In this document: positions 25,106-34,834 of the stretch, one piece after another
How the letters are laid out: every line of letters begins with the position of its first letter
Position numbering within the stretch: the first letter of the stretch is position 1
Assembly: GCA_902533945.1 (NCBI GenBank)
Contig: CACANS010000007.1
Coordinates: 1-39,796, forward strand
Length of the DNA: 39,796 bases
Direction: 5' to 3'
Origin: an uncultured Pelagibacteraceae bacterium
GTDB taxonomy: Bacteria > Pseudomonadota > Alphaproteobacteria > Pelagibacterales > Pelagibacteraceae
The notes under the pieces: model-generated
What the model was told of the DNA's origin: nothing
Databases searched by the model: none
What the model saw: only the letters and a program-made list of their open reading frames with translations
Translations under genes and position numbers: made by a program

Positions 25106-26437
25106 ATGTATAAAAAATATTTTGGTACAGATGGGATTAGAGGAAAAGTTAATCAAAAAAAAATTAATGGGGAAATGTTTTTTAAATTTGGTTTAGCTAC
25201 AGGTACATATTTTAAAAATTTAAAAAAAAAAAAACAAACAGCAATAATTGCAAAGGATACTAGATTATCTGGTTATTCCTTGGAACCAGCAATAGTTTCG
25301 GGACTAACATCAGCAGGCATGCATGTTTATACGTTGGGACCTTTACCAACAAACGGTCTTGCGATGTTGACTAAAAAAATGAAAGCAAATTTAGGTATTA
25401 TGATTACAGCTTCCCACAATCCTTATTATGATAATGGTTTAAAATTATTTGGTCCTGATGGTCTTAAGTTATCTGATAAAATTGAAAAAAAAATTGAAAA
25501 GTTAATTGACTCAAAAATTATTAAAAATTTATCTAAACCTAATACTCTTGGGCGGGTAAAAAGACTGGAAAATGCTAACGAAAAATATATACAAATTTTA
25601 AAAGATAATTTTCCAAAAAATTTTAATTTAAAAGGAATAAAAATAGCCATTGATTGTGCTAATGGTGCTGGATACAAATCTGGACCAAAACTTTTAAAAT
25701 CTTTAGGAGCCAAAGTGTATGCTACTGGCATATCTCCAAATGGATTTAATATTAATTATAAGTGTGGATCTACATTTCCAAATAAAATCAAATCTTTAGT
25801 TAAAAAACATAGAGTAAATATAGGAATATCTTTAGATGGAGATGCAGATAGAATTATTTTGTGTGATGAAAAAGCCAATATAATTAATGGAGATAATATT
25901 ATTGCAATGCTGGCCAGCAGATGGAAAAGAAAAAAAATTCTTAAGGGAGGTGTTATAGGCACTTTAATGTCTAACTATGGATTGCAAAATTATTTTAGAG
26001 AACAAAAAATTAGATTTATAAGAGCTGACGTTGGTGACAAACATGTTAAGGAGCAGATGAAAATAAATAAATTTAATTTAGGAGGAGAGCAATCGGGACA
26101 TATTATCCTAGGTAAATTTGCAACTACAGGAGACGGTTTGCTAGTTGCTTTAGAAGTATTATTTTCAATTAGAAAAGGAAAAAAAGCTAGTGAGTTATTT
26201 AATATATTTAAATCTACACCACAAATTTTAGAAAATATTACGGTTAGAGATAAGTCAGTTATTAATTCAATAAAGTGTAAAAAAGCAATAAAAGTTGCTT
26301 CAAAATTAATGAATGATCAAGGAAGGATATTAGTTAGAAAATCTGGCACTGAATCCAAAATAAGAGTTATGGCAGAATCTGATAATAAAAAAATATTATC
26401 TCAATGTGTAAATATAATTAAAAGGACTATTTTATAA
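25106..26437 (+). CDS. glmM: Phosphoglucosamine mutase
   Basis: Converts glucosamine-6-phosphate to glucosamine-1-phosphate for peptidoglycan and LPS precursors (443 aa). The N-terminus YFGTDGIRG is diagnostic. The phosphoserine is S103 in TASHNPYYDNG, the metal loop is DGDADR in the middle (about residue 240), GGEQSGHI follows at about 325, and the phosphate loop RKSGTESKIRVM lies near the C-terminus. It is tightly packed after folP and before thiD, which starts one base after its stop. Confidence 0.97.
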   Translation: MYKKYFGTDGIRGKVNQKKINGEMFFKFGLATGTYFKNLKKKKQTAIIAKDTRLSGYSLEPAIVSGLTSAGMHVYTLGPLPTNGLAMLTKKMKANLGIMITASHNPYYDNGLKLFGPDGLKLSDKIEKKIEKLIDSKIIKNLSKPNTLGRVKRLENANEKYIQILKDNFPKNFNLKGIKIAIDCANGAGYKSGPKLLKSLGAKVYATGISPNGFNINYKCGSTFPNKIKSLVKKHRVNIGISLDGDADRIILCDEKANIINGDNIIAMLASRWKRKKILKGGVIGTLMSNYGLQNYFREQKIRFIRADVGDKHVKEQMKINKFNLGGEQSGHIILGKFATTGDGLLVALEVLFSIRKGKKASELFNIFKSTPQILENITVRDKSVINSIKCKKAIKVASKLMNDQGRILVRKSGTESKIRVMAESDNKKILSQCVNIIKRTIL

Positions 26438-26438
26438 A

Positions 26439-27251
26439 TTGAAACCTAAATCTAAAGTATTAATAGTTGCAGGCTCTGATTCTAGTGGAGGCGCAGGGAT
26501 ACAAGCAGACATAAAAACAGTTACAGCATTAGGATCTTATGCAATGACAGCTATTACTGCGGTTACATCACAAAATACAACTGGAGTTATCTCTATAACA
26601 CCGATTCCACATAAAGAAATATCAAAACAAATAGAATTTACTGTTAAAGATATTAAACCAGATGCTATTAAAATTGGCATGCTACAATCAAATAATGTAA
26701 TAAATTCAGTTTTAAAATCTTTAAAAAAAATAAAAGTAAAAAAAATAATTTTAGATCCAGTAATGGTTGCAAAAGGAGGAACAAAACTTATAAATAATAA
26801 TTCGATTAAACTTCTAAAATCAAAATTAATAAAAAATGTGAGTCTAATTACGCCAAATATTCCTGAAGCTGAAATTTTAACAAAAACAAAAATTAAATCA
26901 GTTGAAGATATGATTTATGCATCGAAAATTTTGCTTAAATTAGGAGCGAAAAATGTTTTAGTAAAAGGAGGACATTTAGACAAAAAAATAATGTATGATG
27001 TTTTATTAACTAAAAATGAAATTATAATTTTTAAGAATAAAAAAATTTACACCAAAAATACTCATGGAACAGGATGTACTTTGTCGAGTGCTATTGCAAC
27101 ATATTATTCATGTGGAAAAACATTAAAGAAATCTTGTGAGATGGCAATTAAATATGTTAATCATGCAATTGTTACAGGGCCAAAATTTGGAAAAGGCTGC
27201 GGTCCAATAAACCATTTAAACACAATAAATATAAGTAAAAAATTTAAATGA
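26439..27251 (+). CDS. thiD: Hydroxymethylpyrimidine/phosphomethylpyrimidine kinase
   Basis: Phosphorylates the thiamine pyrimidine HMP twice (270 aa, ribokinase fold). Motifs: [18 protein letters not shown] at the N-terminus, IKIGMLQS near residue 78, DPVMVAKGG, and the anion-hole [17 protein letters not shown] near 208. The start codon is TTG, one base after glmM, and leaves the N-terminus at the family position. With thiE in the same window but no thiC, it supports salvage of the pyrimidine. It ends in an ATGA overlap with purA. Confidence 0.93.
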   Translation: MKPKSKVLIVAGSDSSGGAGIQADIKTVTALGSYAMTAITAVTSQNTTGVISITPIPHKEISKQIEFTVKDIKPDAIKIGMLQSNNVINSVLKSLKKIKVKKIILDPVMVAKGGTKLINNNSIKLLKSKLIKNVSLITPNIPEAEILTKTKIKSVEDMIYASKILLKLGAKNVLVKGGHLDKKIMYDVLLTKNEIIIFKNKKIYTKNTHGTGCTLSSAIATYYSCGKTLKKSCEMAIKYVNHAIVTGPKFGKGCGPINHLNTINISKKFK

Positions 27252-28540
27252 AAAATGTTGTCGTTATAGGGTCTCAATGGGGAGATGAAGGCAAAGGGAA
27301 AATTGTTGATTGGCTTTCAAGTGAAGCTGATGTTGTAATAAGATTTCAAGGTGGACATAATGCTGGACACACTTTAGTTATAGACGGTATCACATACAAG
27401 TTGAGACTTTTGCCATCTGGAATAGTTAGACAAAATAAAATATCAATAATCGGAAACGGCGTGGTTATTGACCCATGGGCTTTGATAGATGAGATTGAGG
27501 AAATTAAGTTGAAAGGTGTTGAAATAACAGCAAAAAACTTAATTATATCAGAGTCTGCAAATTTAATTCTTCCGTTTCATAAAGAACTGGATGAACTAAG
27601 AGAAGATTCTGCTGGAACAGCAAAAATTGGAACTACTAGACGAGGAATAGGACCTGCGTATGAGGATAAAGTAGGAAGAAGATCTATAAGAGTTATGGAT
27701 TTGTTTTCAGAAAAAGATTTAGATAATAGATTAGAGGAAGCTTTAAAGCATCACAATGCAATTAGAAGAGGTCTTAAAAAAGAAATTTATGAAAAAAATC
27801 AAATCAAAAAAGATTTGCTTAAAATAGCTCCAAAAATACTGAAATATTCAAACCCAGTATGGAAAAAAATTGATGAATTTAAATCAAGCGGAAAAAAAAT
27901 ACTCTTTGAGGGTGCACAAGGAATCTTACTAGATGTTGATCATGGAACATATCCTTTTGTAACATCTTCAAATACAGTAGCTTCAGCAGCAGCTACCGGA
28001 AGTGGGTGTGGTCCAAATTCAATTAATTATGTTTTAGGAATAACAAAAGCATATACAACGAGAGTTGGGAAAGGACCTTTTCCAACCGAATTAAATGATA
28101 AAATAGGAGAAGAACTTGGAACAAAAGGAAATGAATTTGGAACAGTTACAAGTCGTAAAAGGAGATGTGGTTGGTTCGACGGTGTTTTAGTAAGACAAAC
28201 AATAAAGATTTCAGGAATTAATGGTATTGCAATAACTAAATTAGATGTTTTAGATGGACTTGAAGAAATCAAGATGTGTATAGCTTACGAAATTAACGGA
28301 AAAAAAATTGACTATTTACCTGCATCAACTAATGATCAATTAAATGTCCAACCAGTTTACAAAAGCTTTAAAGGCTGGCAATCTTCTACCAAAGGCATAA
28401 AAAAATTTGACGATCTTCCAGATAATGCAAAATCATATATTAAAGAATTAGAGAAATTTTTAGAAACTAAGGTTTCAAGTATATCAACAAGTCCAGAAAG
28501 AAATGATACAATTTTAATTGAAGATCCTTTCAAAGCTTAG
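27248..28540 (+). CDS. purA: Adenylosuccinate synthase
   Basis: GTP-dependent first step from IMP to AMP (430 aa). The N-terminal loop is [16 protein letters not shown], followed by [58 protein letters not shown] and the late [10 protein letters not shown]. The length is normal. It overlaps thiD by four bases and its TAG overlaps the stop codon of rpoH on the opposite strand by four, leaving no room for a separate terminator. Confidence 0.98.
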   Translation: MKNVVVIGSQWGDEGKGKIVDWLSSEADVVIRFQGGHNAGHTLVIDGITYKLRLLPSGIVRQNKISIIGNGVVIDPWALIDEIEEIKLKGVEITAKNLIISESANLILPFHKELDELREDSAGTAKIGTTRRGIGPAYEDKVGRRSIRVMDLFSEKDLDNRLEEALKHHNAIRRGLKKEIYEKNQIKKDLLKIAPKILKYSNPVWKKIDEFKSSGKKILFEGAQGILLDVDHGTYPFVTSSNTVASAAATGSGCGPNSINYVLGITKAYTTRVGKGPFPTELNDKIGEELGTKGNEFGTVTSRKRRCGWFDGVLVRQTIKISGINGIAITKLDVLDGLEEIKMCIAYEINGKKIDYLPASTNDQLNVQPVYKSFKGWQSSTKGIKKFDDLPDNAKSYIKELEKFLETKVSSISTSPERNDTILIEDPFKA

Positions 28541-29430
28541 TTTGCTGCCAAAAGATTTTTGGATTTTGCAGAATTTATCATATGCTTTTGAAGTTTTTCG
28601 AATGCCTTGTTCTCAATTTGTCTAATTCTTTCTCTGCTAATTTTATATTTTTTACTTAGTTCTTGCAAAGTTGAAGGATCATCTGTTAATCTTCTAGAGT
28701 ATAAAATTTCTTTTTCTCTTTCATTTAAAATTTTTATAGAGTCTTGTAATAAATCTTTTCTATGTTTCATTTCTTCCTGTTGAGCAAATTTTACTTCTTG
28801 ATCCATGTCTTTATCTACAATCCAATCTTGCCATTCATCGCCATCTTCACCAATTGGTGCATTTAATGATTGTTCTTTTCCAGATAAGCGTCTATTCATT
28901 GATACTACTTCGTTTTCACTAACATCAAGTCTAGATGCTATTTCTTTTACATGTTCATTTTTAAGATCACCTTCAGTTTTTGGAGAAATTTGATTTTTTA
29001 TTTTTTTTAAATTGAAGAATAATTTTTTTTGAGCAGTTGTTGTTCCTATCTTTACTAAACTCCATGATCTTAATATATACTCTTGTATTGAAGCTTTTAT
29101 CCACCACATAGCATAAGTTGCTAGTCTAAAACCTTTTTCTGGTTCAAATTTTTTTACTGCTTGCATTAGCCCTATATTGCCTTCAGAAATCATTTCACTT
29201 ACAGGCAAACCATATCCTCTATAACCCATAGCAATTTTTGCTACTAATCTTAAATGACTAGTGACAAGTTTTTCTGCAGATTTCAAATTTCCAGTTGATC
29301 TCCAATTTTTTGCAAGCATATATTCTTCCTCTGCAGCAAGCATTGGAAATTTTTTGATTTGCTCAAGATATGCCGATAGCCCTCCTTCGTTGGAGAGAAT
29401 AGGCAGGTTATAATTAATACTTTTACTCAT
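28537..29430 (-). CDS. rpoH: Heat-shock sigma factor RpoH
   Basis: Alternative sigma factor of the sigma-32 type (297 aa). Region 2 contains [20 protein letters not shown] and the core-binding/-10 segment [20 protein letters not shown] (about 100-119). The RpoH box is [10 protein letters not shown] at 134-143. Region 4 has the helix-turn-helix [20 protein letters not shown]. It lies 43 bases after rluD on the minus strand and converges on purA. FtsH, the protease that controls this factor in other bacteria, is encoded in the same window. No thermosensor hairpin was evident in the short leader. Confidence 0.95.
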   Translation of the reverse strand: MSKSINYNLPILSNEGGLSAYLEQIKKFPMLAAEEEYMLAKNWRSTGNLKSAEKLVTSHLRLVAKIAMGYRGYGLPVSEMISEGNIGLMQAVKKFEPEKGFRLATYAMWWIKASIQEYILRSWSLVKIGTTTAQKKLFFNLKKIKNQISPKTEGDLKNEHVKEIASRLDVSENEVVSMNRRLSGKEQSLNAPIGEDGDEWQDWIVDKDMDQEVKFAQQEEMKHRKDLLQDSIKILNEREKEILYSRRLTDDPSTLQELSKKYKISRERIRQIENKAFEKLQKHMINSAKSKNLLAAN

Positions 29431-29473
29431 ATTGCTACTTTATTTAATAAAGAAAAAAAATAATACAATCCTT

Positions 29474-30454
29474 TTATTTGTTAGTGTTTTTAAGCTTTTT
29501 TAAAATTAAACTTAGATCAGCAGGTAAATTTGATGAAAATTCAACTTCCTTACCATTTTTTGGGTGTTTAAATCCTAATGTTTTTGCATGTAAAAATTGT
29601 CTATCTAAATTTACAATTAATTTTTCTAAATTTTGATCTATATTTTTAAATTTTTTATATTTTTTTTTATATTTTTTATCTCCCAAAATATTATTTCCTT
29701 TATAACTCATATGAACTCTTATTTGATGAGTTCTGCCAGTCTCTAGTTTGCACTCAACAAAACTAAATAATGGGCATTTAGGATTTTCAAAAATTTCAAG
29801 AGTTTTATAATTAGTAATAGCTTTTTTACCTTTTGTTATTCCTACAGCCATAAGCTGTCTGTTTTTAGTACTTCGAGTTATTAATGTTTCAATTTTTCCA
29901 TTTTTAGGTCTTAACTTTCCCCAAATTAATGTTTGATAAGTTCTGTTTATTGAATGTTCATTAAATTGTTTCGACAATTCTTCATGTGTAAAATTATTTT
30001 TAGCTATTACAACTAAACCAGAAGTATCTTTATCTATTCTATGAACTATTCCTGGCCTTAATTCACCATTTATATTCGATAAATTTTTACTATCATAATT
30101 TATTAATGCATTAACTAATGTGTTATCATAGTTTCCCGCACCTGGGTGCATAGCTATACCAGCTGCTTTGTTTACGACAATTAAATCATTATCTTCATAT
30201 ACTATATCTAATTTATAATTATATGGTTTAAGAGAAGCTTTTTTGGGTTTCGGGATTTTAAGATTTATACTATCCCTAGGAGAAATTTTTTTAGCAGGGC
30301 TTTTAACAATTATGTTATTAATTTTTAAGTTTTTGTTTATTATTAAATTTTTGATTCTTGTTCTGCTTATAGATTTTTCTTTTTTTGTTAAAAATTGATC
30401 AACTCTTTGGTTAGCTTCATTATCTGCAACAATTAAATTAATGATATTTTTCAT
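29474..30454 (-). CDS. rluD: 23S rRNA pseudouridine synthase, RluD type
   Basis: RluA-family pseudouridine synthase (326 aa), probably modifying helix 69 of 23S rRNA. An N-terminal S4 RNA-binding domain spans about residues 12-70 (RVDQFLTKKEKSISRTRIKN). The catalytic domain has VVNKAAGIAMHPGAGN and the signature HRIDKDTSGL at 138-147 with the catalytic aspartate D141. RTHQIRVHMSYKGNNILGD follows later. RluD is preferred over RluC by the S4 domain and the neighbouring rpoH, the common alphaproteobacterial order. It is divergent from tRNA-Arg, 26 bases away. Confidence 0.9.
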   Translation of the reverse strand: MKNIINLIVADNEANQRVDQFLTKKEKSISRTRIKNLIINKNLKINNIIVKSPAKKISPRDSINLKIPKPKKASLKPYNYKLDIVYEDNDLIVVNKAAGIAMHPGAGNYDNTLVNALINYDSKNLSNINGELRPGIVHRIDKDTSGLVVIAKNNFTHEELSKQFNEHSINRTYQTLIWGKLRPKNGKIETLITRSTKNRQLMAVGITKGKKAITNYKTLEIFENPKCPLFSFVECKLETGRTHQIRVHMSYKGNNILGDKKYKKKYKKFKNIDQNLEKLIVNLDRQFLHAKTLGFKHPKNGKEVEFSSNLPADLSLILKKLKNTNK

Positions 30455-30480
30455 AAATTATAATAATAATAATACTATAT

Positions 30481-30554
30481 GCGCTCGTAGCTCAACTGGA
30501 TAGAGCGCCAGATTTCGGCTCTGGAGGTTCAGGGTTCGACTCCTTGCGAGCGCG
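30481..30554 (+). tRNA. tRNA-Arg (TCG)
   Basis: A 74-base cloverleaf: acceptor GCGCTCG/CGAGCGC, D stem GCTC/GAGC, anticodon stem CCAGA/TCTGG around loop TTTCGGC (anticodon TCG), T stem CAGGG/CCTTG with one G-U pair, and discriminator G. CCA is not encoded directly after the discriminator. The gene is GC-rich against its surroundings. The convergent methyltransferase frame on the minus strand runs through most of it. Confidence 0.95.
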
Positions 30555-31268
30555 CGCCAATTTTTTAATGTAAATTTGTGAATTTGAAACAATTATAATT
30601 TTATATTGATTATTGATTTTTTTTAAAAATTTATTTATTGCATAACACGGATTATCTTCAATTTTTTTGTATAAAGTCCATATATAATCATCACAAATCA
30701 AGTATCCATTTTCATTTAGAAATTTCCAAGCATTAACACAGTCCTGGTAAACTTGTTCACCTTTATGGAGCCCATCTACATAAATTATATCATAAAAAAT
30801 TTTATTATCCTTAAAAAAAATATTACTTTTTTTTTTAATTTTTTTAATGTTTTTATATTCTTTTAAATTCTTATCAAATTTTTGTTCAACAAGAGAAAAA
30901 TGTTTGTTGGGATATTCTCCTGTTTTATCATATTCATCAAGATCGTCCCATGTATCGACACAATAAATTTTATTAAAATTAAAATTTTCTTCCACAAATA
31001 ATGCAGAATTTCCTTCATAAGATCCTATTTCAAGGTAGTTTTCAGAATTTTTAATTTTATTTATAATATAATAAAAATAATATGCATGAGAGGAGAAATA
31101 GTCTTTAGTAAATTTTTTTTTAATAAGAAGTTTTTGATGTTTTTTTTTATACTCAATTATTTTTCTTTTAATAAATATATTTTTAATTTTTTGGAATAAG
31201 AAATAGAAAATAATAATAAAACTAGATTTATTATTATACAAAAAAAATAATTTATTTATAATTTTCAT
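30492..31268 (-). CDS. Class I SAM-dependent methyltransferase with tRNA-derived tail
   Basis: Predicted small-molecule methyltransferase of the Methyltransf_24 kind (258 aa). The SAM motif NYLEIGSYEGNSALFVEENF lies near residues 76-95, followed by the acidic IYCVDTWDD and IIYVDGLHKGEQVYQDCVNA, then LICDDYIW. The N-terminal 35 residues are aromatic- and lysine-rich (LFFLYNNKSSFIIIFYFLF). The last 20 residues (ending PEPKSGALSS) are encoded by the antisense strand of tRNA-Arg, so the natural stop seems lost or the frame was joined to the tRNA. It overlaps the ABC permease start by four bases. Substrate unknown; composition and location suggest accessory DNA. Confidence 0.75.
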   Translation of the reverse strand: MKIINKLFFLYNNKSSFIIIFYFLFQKIKNIFIKRKIIEYKKKHQKLLIKKKFTKDYFSSHAYYFYYIINKIKNSENYLEIGSYEGNSALFVEENFNFNKIYCVDTWDDLDEYDKTGEYPNKHFSLVEQKFDKNLKEYKNIKKIKKKSNIFFKDNKIFYDIIYVDGLHKGEQVYQDCVNAWKFLNENGYLICDDYIWTLYKKIEDNPCYAINKFLKKINNQYKIIIVSNSQIYIKKLARARKESNPEPPEPKSGALSS

Positions 31269-32056
31269 TCGCCTATGTTAATTAAAGTACCCTTTTTTCT
31301 TGCCTGTCCAAAAGAATAATAAAATAAAGATATGGCTATTACTAAATAAATTGCATTAAAATAAAAAGCATTAACTATATTTTGATAATTAACTGTTTGG
31401 TTAATTAAAATGTTTCTAGCTTCTTCAAAAATATATACTAGAGGTAGAGAATAAGCTATTTTTTGAAAAATCTCAGGCAAAATTTCAACAGGATAATAAA
31501 TACATCCAAATGGAGCCAAAAGGAACATCGTTGACCAAGCTATATTTTCAAAAGAAGGACCATACCTCAACAGTCCAGCTGAAACTAATATTCCAAGTGT
31601 AATTCCAAATATATATAAACTTAAGAAAAGGAAAAATAAATAAAAACCAAGATCTAGTATTGATATTCCAAAAAGTGGGGAAGTAAGCAAAATTGCTGGA
31701 ATGAGTCCAATTAAGGCTCTGATTAAAGCTGTAAAAATCAATGAGATAATTATTTCACCAATTTTAATTGGTGCAATAAATAAATTTGTAAAGTTTCTAC
31801 TCCAAATTTCTTCTAAAAATAACATATTAAAACCAATGCTTGTTCTAAAAAGAAAATCATAAAGAATAGCACATGTTAAAATTACACCAACAGCATTATT
31901 GTAATAAGCACTATGTGCTGCAAAAAAATTAGATATAAAACCCCATAAAGTTATTTGAATTGATGGCCAATAAATTAGATCTAAAATTCTAGGAAAAGAT
32001 CTAGTAATCAAATAAAAATGTCTTAAAAAAAGACCAAAAATTCTAGTTATGCTCAT
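31265..32056 (-). CDS. ABC-2 type transporter permease
   Basis: Integral membrane subunit of an ABC exporter (263 aa). About six hydrophobic helices are visible, including residues 50-72, 95-125, 135-160 and 230-250. The motif GFNMLFLEEIWSRNFTNLFI and APFGCIYYPVEILPEIFQKI are typical of ABC-2 permeases. It overlaps the ATP-binding protein gene by 14 bases, giving a coupled pair. The cargo cannot be determined; polysaccharide, lipid or drug-like substrates are all possible. The adjacent methyltransferase could act on the same compound. Confidence 0.85.
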   Translation of the reverse strand: MSITRIFGLFLRHFYLITRSFPRILDLIYWPSIQITLWGFISNFFAAHSAYYNNAVGVILTCAILYDFLFRTSIGFNMLFLEEIWSRNFTNLFIAPIKIGEIIISLIFTALIRALIGLIPAILLTSPLFGISILDLGFYLFFLFLSLYIFGITLGILVSAGLLRYGPSFENIAWSTMFLLAPFGCIYYPVEILPEIFQKIAYSLPLVYIFEEARNILINQTVNYQNIVNAFYFNAIYLVIAISLFYYSFGQARKKGTLINIGE

Positions 32057-32780
32057 CTGCGCTCCTAGAAAGCTTTAAAAAAACTTCTTCCAAGTTTTTT
32101 CTACCATGTTTTTTGATTAAATCTTGAGGACAACCTTTATCAATAATAACACCATCTTTCATCATAAGAACTGTCTTACATAATCTGGTTACTTCGTTCA
32201 TATTGTGTGATGCTAATAAAATTGATATTTTTTTTTCTTTTTTATAATTTTCTAAAAAACTTCTTACAAAATCTCCAATTTCAGGATCAAGAGAAGCCGT
32301 TGGTTCATCTAAAAATAAAACGGTTGGACTATTTATTAAAGCTTTAGCTAAGCTTACTCTATTTTTTTGTCCAGATGAAAGTTCTCCAGTTACTCTATTT
32401 AATAAATCTTTTAATCTTAATTTTTCAGTGAGATATTCTATTCTATTTTTTGTATCTAAAACATTATACAATTTACAATAAACGATTAAATTTTGTTTTA
32501 CAGTTAATTTTTTTGGCAGCTCTATATAAGGAGAAATAAAATTTATTTTTTGAAGAATTTCTATTCTATTTTCCTCAATTTGCATTCCATTTATTAATAT
32601 TTTACCTCCTGAAGGTTTTAGTAATCCTAGCATCATTCCTATTGTTGTTGTTTTTCCAGAACCATTAGGACCAAGTAATCCAAGTATTTCATTTTCTTTT
32701 ATTTCAAATGATATGTTTTTTACTGCTTCTTTTGAGCCATAATTTTTTTTTAGGTTTTGAACTTCTACTAAGTTTTTCAT
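32043..32780 (-). CDS. ABC transporter ATP-binding protein
   Basis: ATPase subunit (245 aa) of the exporter whose permease follows. Walker A GPNGSGKTT is at 37-45, the signature LSSGQKNRVSLAKAL starts at 134, Walker B VLFLDEP is at 154-160 and the H-loop histidine lies in LLASHNMNEV. The sequence resembles the CcmA/ABC-2 class. It starts one base from the end of tsaC, with which it may share a transcript. Confidence 0.92.
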   Translation of the reverse strand: MKNLVEVQNLKKNYGSKEAVKNISFEIKENEILGLLGPNGSGKTTTIGMMLGLLKPSGGKILINGMQIEENRIEILQKINFISPYIELPKKLTVKQNLIVYCKLYNVLDTKNRIEYLTEKLRLKDLLNRVTGELSSGQKNRVSLAKALINSPTVLFLDEPTASLDPEIGDFVRSFLENYKKEKKISILLASHNMNEVTRLCKTVLMMKDGVIIDKGCPQDLIKKHGRKNLEEVFLKLSRSADEHN

Positions 32781-33712
32781 TAAAATTTAGATGCTCTTAT
32801 TAGTCGATCATTGATTGCTTCACCAAATCCTATATTTGGAATTTTTTCTACTGAAATACTTTTAAAATTTTTATTTTTTATTTTTCTTAACGTTTTATAT
32901 AATTTTTTTGCTGCTTCTTTAAGATTTCCTTTTTTACTCAAATAGTAAAAATTTTTACCAGATATTTTTCTTTTTTTAATTAAAATAAATGCCTCGCTCA
33001 ACTTTGGTTTTTTTATATTTAATCTAATCGGAACACCAGGTGAATAGTGAATTTTTCCTTGTCCAGGAACAATAATTTTTTTATTTTTTTTTTGAAATTT
33101 AAGTTTGGTTTTGAGGATTTTATTTATTTTACTTATTTCAATTCCTCCCAATCTAAGGATTTGAATTTTATTTACCAAATTAATTATAGTCGACTCCAAG
33201 CCAATTTTTGAACTACCTCCATTAAGTACAAATTTAATTTTTTTTCCAAATTCATCTATAACATCTTCTTTTGTAACAGGACTAATTCTAGATGAAATGT
33301 TAGCACTTGGAGCAGCAAGTGGATATTTAAGATTTTTTAAAAGTTTTATTGTTACCGAATGATTTGGAAATCTTACTGCTAAAGTTTTTTTATCATTTGT
33401 AACGTTTTTGGAAATTTTACTGTTTTTTTTTAATTTTAAAACAAATGTTATTGGTCCAGGGCAAAAATTTTTAAATAATTTGAGAAAACTTGTATTAATT
33501 ATGCAGTCTTTCTTTAGCATTTCTAAACTATAATAATGAACTATAAGAGGATTTTTTTTTGGTCTTTTTTTTAATTTGAAAATCCTAGATGTCGCCTTAG
33601 AAGAATAAGCATTTGCTGCTAATCCATACACAGTTTCTGTTGGTATGCCTATACACTCATTTTTATCTAAATAATATTTAGATTTTTTAATATTTGAAAG
33701 ATTGTTTTTCAT
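32780..33712 (-). CDS. tsaC: L-threonylcarbamoyladenylate synthase, Sua5 type
   Basis: Makes threonylcarbamoyl-AMP for the t6A37 modification of ANN-decoding tRNAs (310 aa). The YrdC domain carries GIPTETVYGLAANAYS near residue 20, KKRPKKNPLIVHYYS, LAVRFPNHS and LAAPSANISSRISPVT. The extra C-terminal domain, about residues 200-310 (PGQGKIHYSPGVPIRL onward), marks it as Sua5-like rather than the short TsaC. It is divergent from xseB, with 20 bases between the inferred starts. Confidence 0.9.
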   Translation of the reverse strand: MKNNLSNIKKSKYYLDKNECIGIPTETVYGLAANAYSSKATSRIFKLKKRPKKNPLIVHYYSLEMLKKDCIINTSFLKLFKNFCPGPITFVLKLKKNSKISKNVTNDKKTLAVRFPNHSVTIKLLKNLKYPLAAPSANISSRISPVTKEDVIDEFGKKIKFVLNGGSSKIGLESTIINLVNKIQILRLGGIEISKINKILKTKLKFQKKNKKIIVPGQGKIHYSPGVPIRLNIKKPKLSEAFILIKKRKISGKNFYYLSKKGNLKEAAKKLYKTLRKIKNKNFKSISVEKIPNIGFGEAINDRLIRASKF

Positions 33713-33732
33713 GTAATAATACCAACTATTAT

Positions 33733-33984
33733 ATGAAAGATAAAAATTTTCCAGATGATATTAAAAACAAATCCTTGAATGAGCTTACAGAATTGGCAAA
33801 TAATATTATTAAAAATCTTGAGAGAGAGGAAGACCTTGAAAATTCAATCAATGAATACCAAAAATTAATAAAATTAAATAATCTGATTGAAAAAAAATTT
33901 CAAAATACATCAAAAGAAATATCTTATATGGTAAAATCAAGAATAAATGAAATCTTGAAAAAAAATGAAAAAAAAATTAAATAA
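33733..33984 (+). CDS. xseB: Exodeoxyribonuclease VII small subunit
   Basis: Small helical subunit (83 aa) of exonuclease VII, a single-strand DNA exonuclease. The pattern is DIKNKSLNELTELANNIIKN, then EEDLENSINEYQKLIKLNNL and a basic C-terminus, matching XseB in size and order with ispA and dxs. The ATG at 33733 is preferred over an in-frame ATG at 33694, which would overlap tsaC on the opposite strand and add 13 non-conserved residues. It overlaps ispA by 20 bases. xseA is not in the window. Confidence 0.82.
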   Translation: MKDKNFPDDIKNKSLNELTELANNIIKNLEREEDLENSINEYQKLIKLNNLIEKKFQNTSKEISYMVKSRINEILKKNEKKIK

Positions 33985-34834
33985 AATCGCAAAAGATGTA
34001 AATCTTTTTTTAATACGATTTCTAAATAAACAAAAACATACAGACTTAATCAAATCTATGAAATATGGTTTGCTTCCAGGGGGCAAAAAAATTAGATCAA
34101 AATTAATTGTTGATGTAGGAAAGATTTTTAAATTAAGATACCAAAATCTTATTCAAATAGGGGCAGTTGTTGAATGTATACATGCATATTCATTAATTCA
34201 TGATGACCTTCCTTGTATGGATAATGATTCTTTACGAAGAGGAAAATTATCAACTCATAAAAAATTTGGAGAGTCCACCGCAATACTAGCGGGAAACTCA
34301 TTACTTATAATTGCATATGAAATTTTAAGTAATTCAAATTTAAATTTAGATAGTAAAATAAAAATAAAATTAATAAATTTAATATCACAATGCTCTGGAC
34401 ACTCAGGAATAGCTGGTGGTCAATATTCAGACTTAAGCTTCGAACGCAAAAAAATTCCTTTGAAAAAAATTATTGAAATGCAAATAAAAAAAACTGGTAA
34501 ACTTTTTAGTTTTTGCTGTATAGCTCCTGTCATTATGAGTAAAAAGGAAAAATATTTTAAAAGATTTGATAAAATTGGATCTGATATTGGTTTATTATTT
34601 CAAATTGCAGACGATTTAATTGACTATAGTGGTAACACCAAAAAAGCAGGAAAAAAAACAAAAAAAGATTTAAAAAAAGGAAAAGCAACCTTAATTAGTT
34701 TGCTAGGTTACAAAAAAACTATTAAGTATAAAAATAAATTAAAATTAAATATATTTAAAAAAATTAGTAAATTTGAAAATAAATCAAATGATTTAATAAG
34801 CACAATTAACTATATTGTAAGTAGAACTAAATGA
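33965..34834 (+). CDS. ispA: Farnesyl/geranyl diphosphate synthase (IspA family)
   Basis: Short-chain polyprenyl diphosphate synthase (289 aa). The substrate-binding [11 protein letters not shown] near residue 40, the first aspartate-rich motif [15 protein letters not shown] with the bacterial two-residue insertion, and the second motif QIADDLIDY around 215 are all present. [10 protein letters not shown] is also typical. It lies between xseB and dxs in the standard order and overlaps both, so its product likely feeds quinone and undecaprenyl synthesis together with ispB downstream. Confidence 0.93.
   Translation: MKKKLNKIAKDVNLFLIRFLNKQKHTDLIKSMKYGLLPGGKKIRSKLIVDVGKIFKLRYQNLIQIGAVVECIHAYSLIHDDLPCMDNDSLRRGKLSTHKKFGESTAILAGNSLLIIAYEILSNSNLNLDSKIKIKLINLISQCSGHSGIAGGQYSDLSFERKKIPLKKIIEMQIKKTGKLFSFCCIAPVIMSKKEKYFKRFDKIGSDIGLLFQIADDLIDYSGNTKKAGKKTKKDLKKGKATLISLLGYKKTIKYKNKLKLNIFKKISKFENKSNDLISTINYIVSRTK

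Noticed and set aside
30481..33732. Integrated mobile element at tRNA-Arg
   Set aside because: No integrase, transposase or duplicated tRNA 3' end was found in the window. Only the methyltransferase overlap suggests past recombination.
33694..33732. Upstream xseB start with a cysteine-containing lead
   Set aside because: It would overlap tsaC on the opposite strand; the added 13 residues do not resemble the family.
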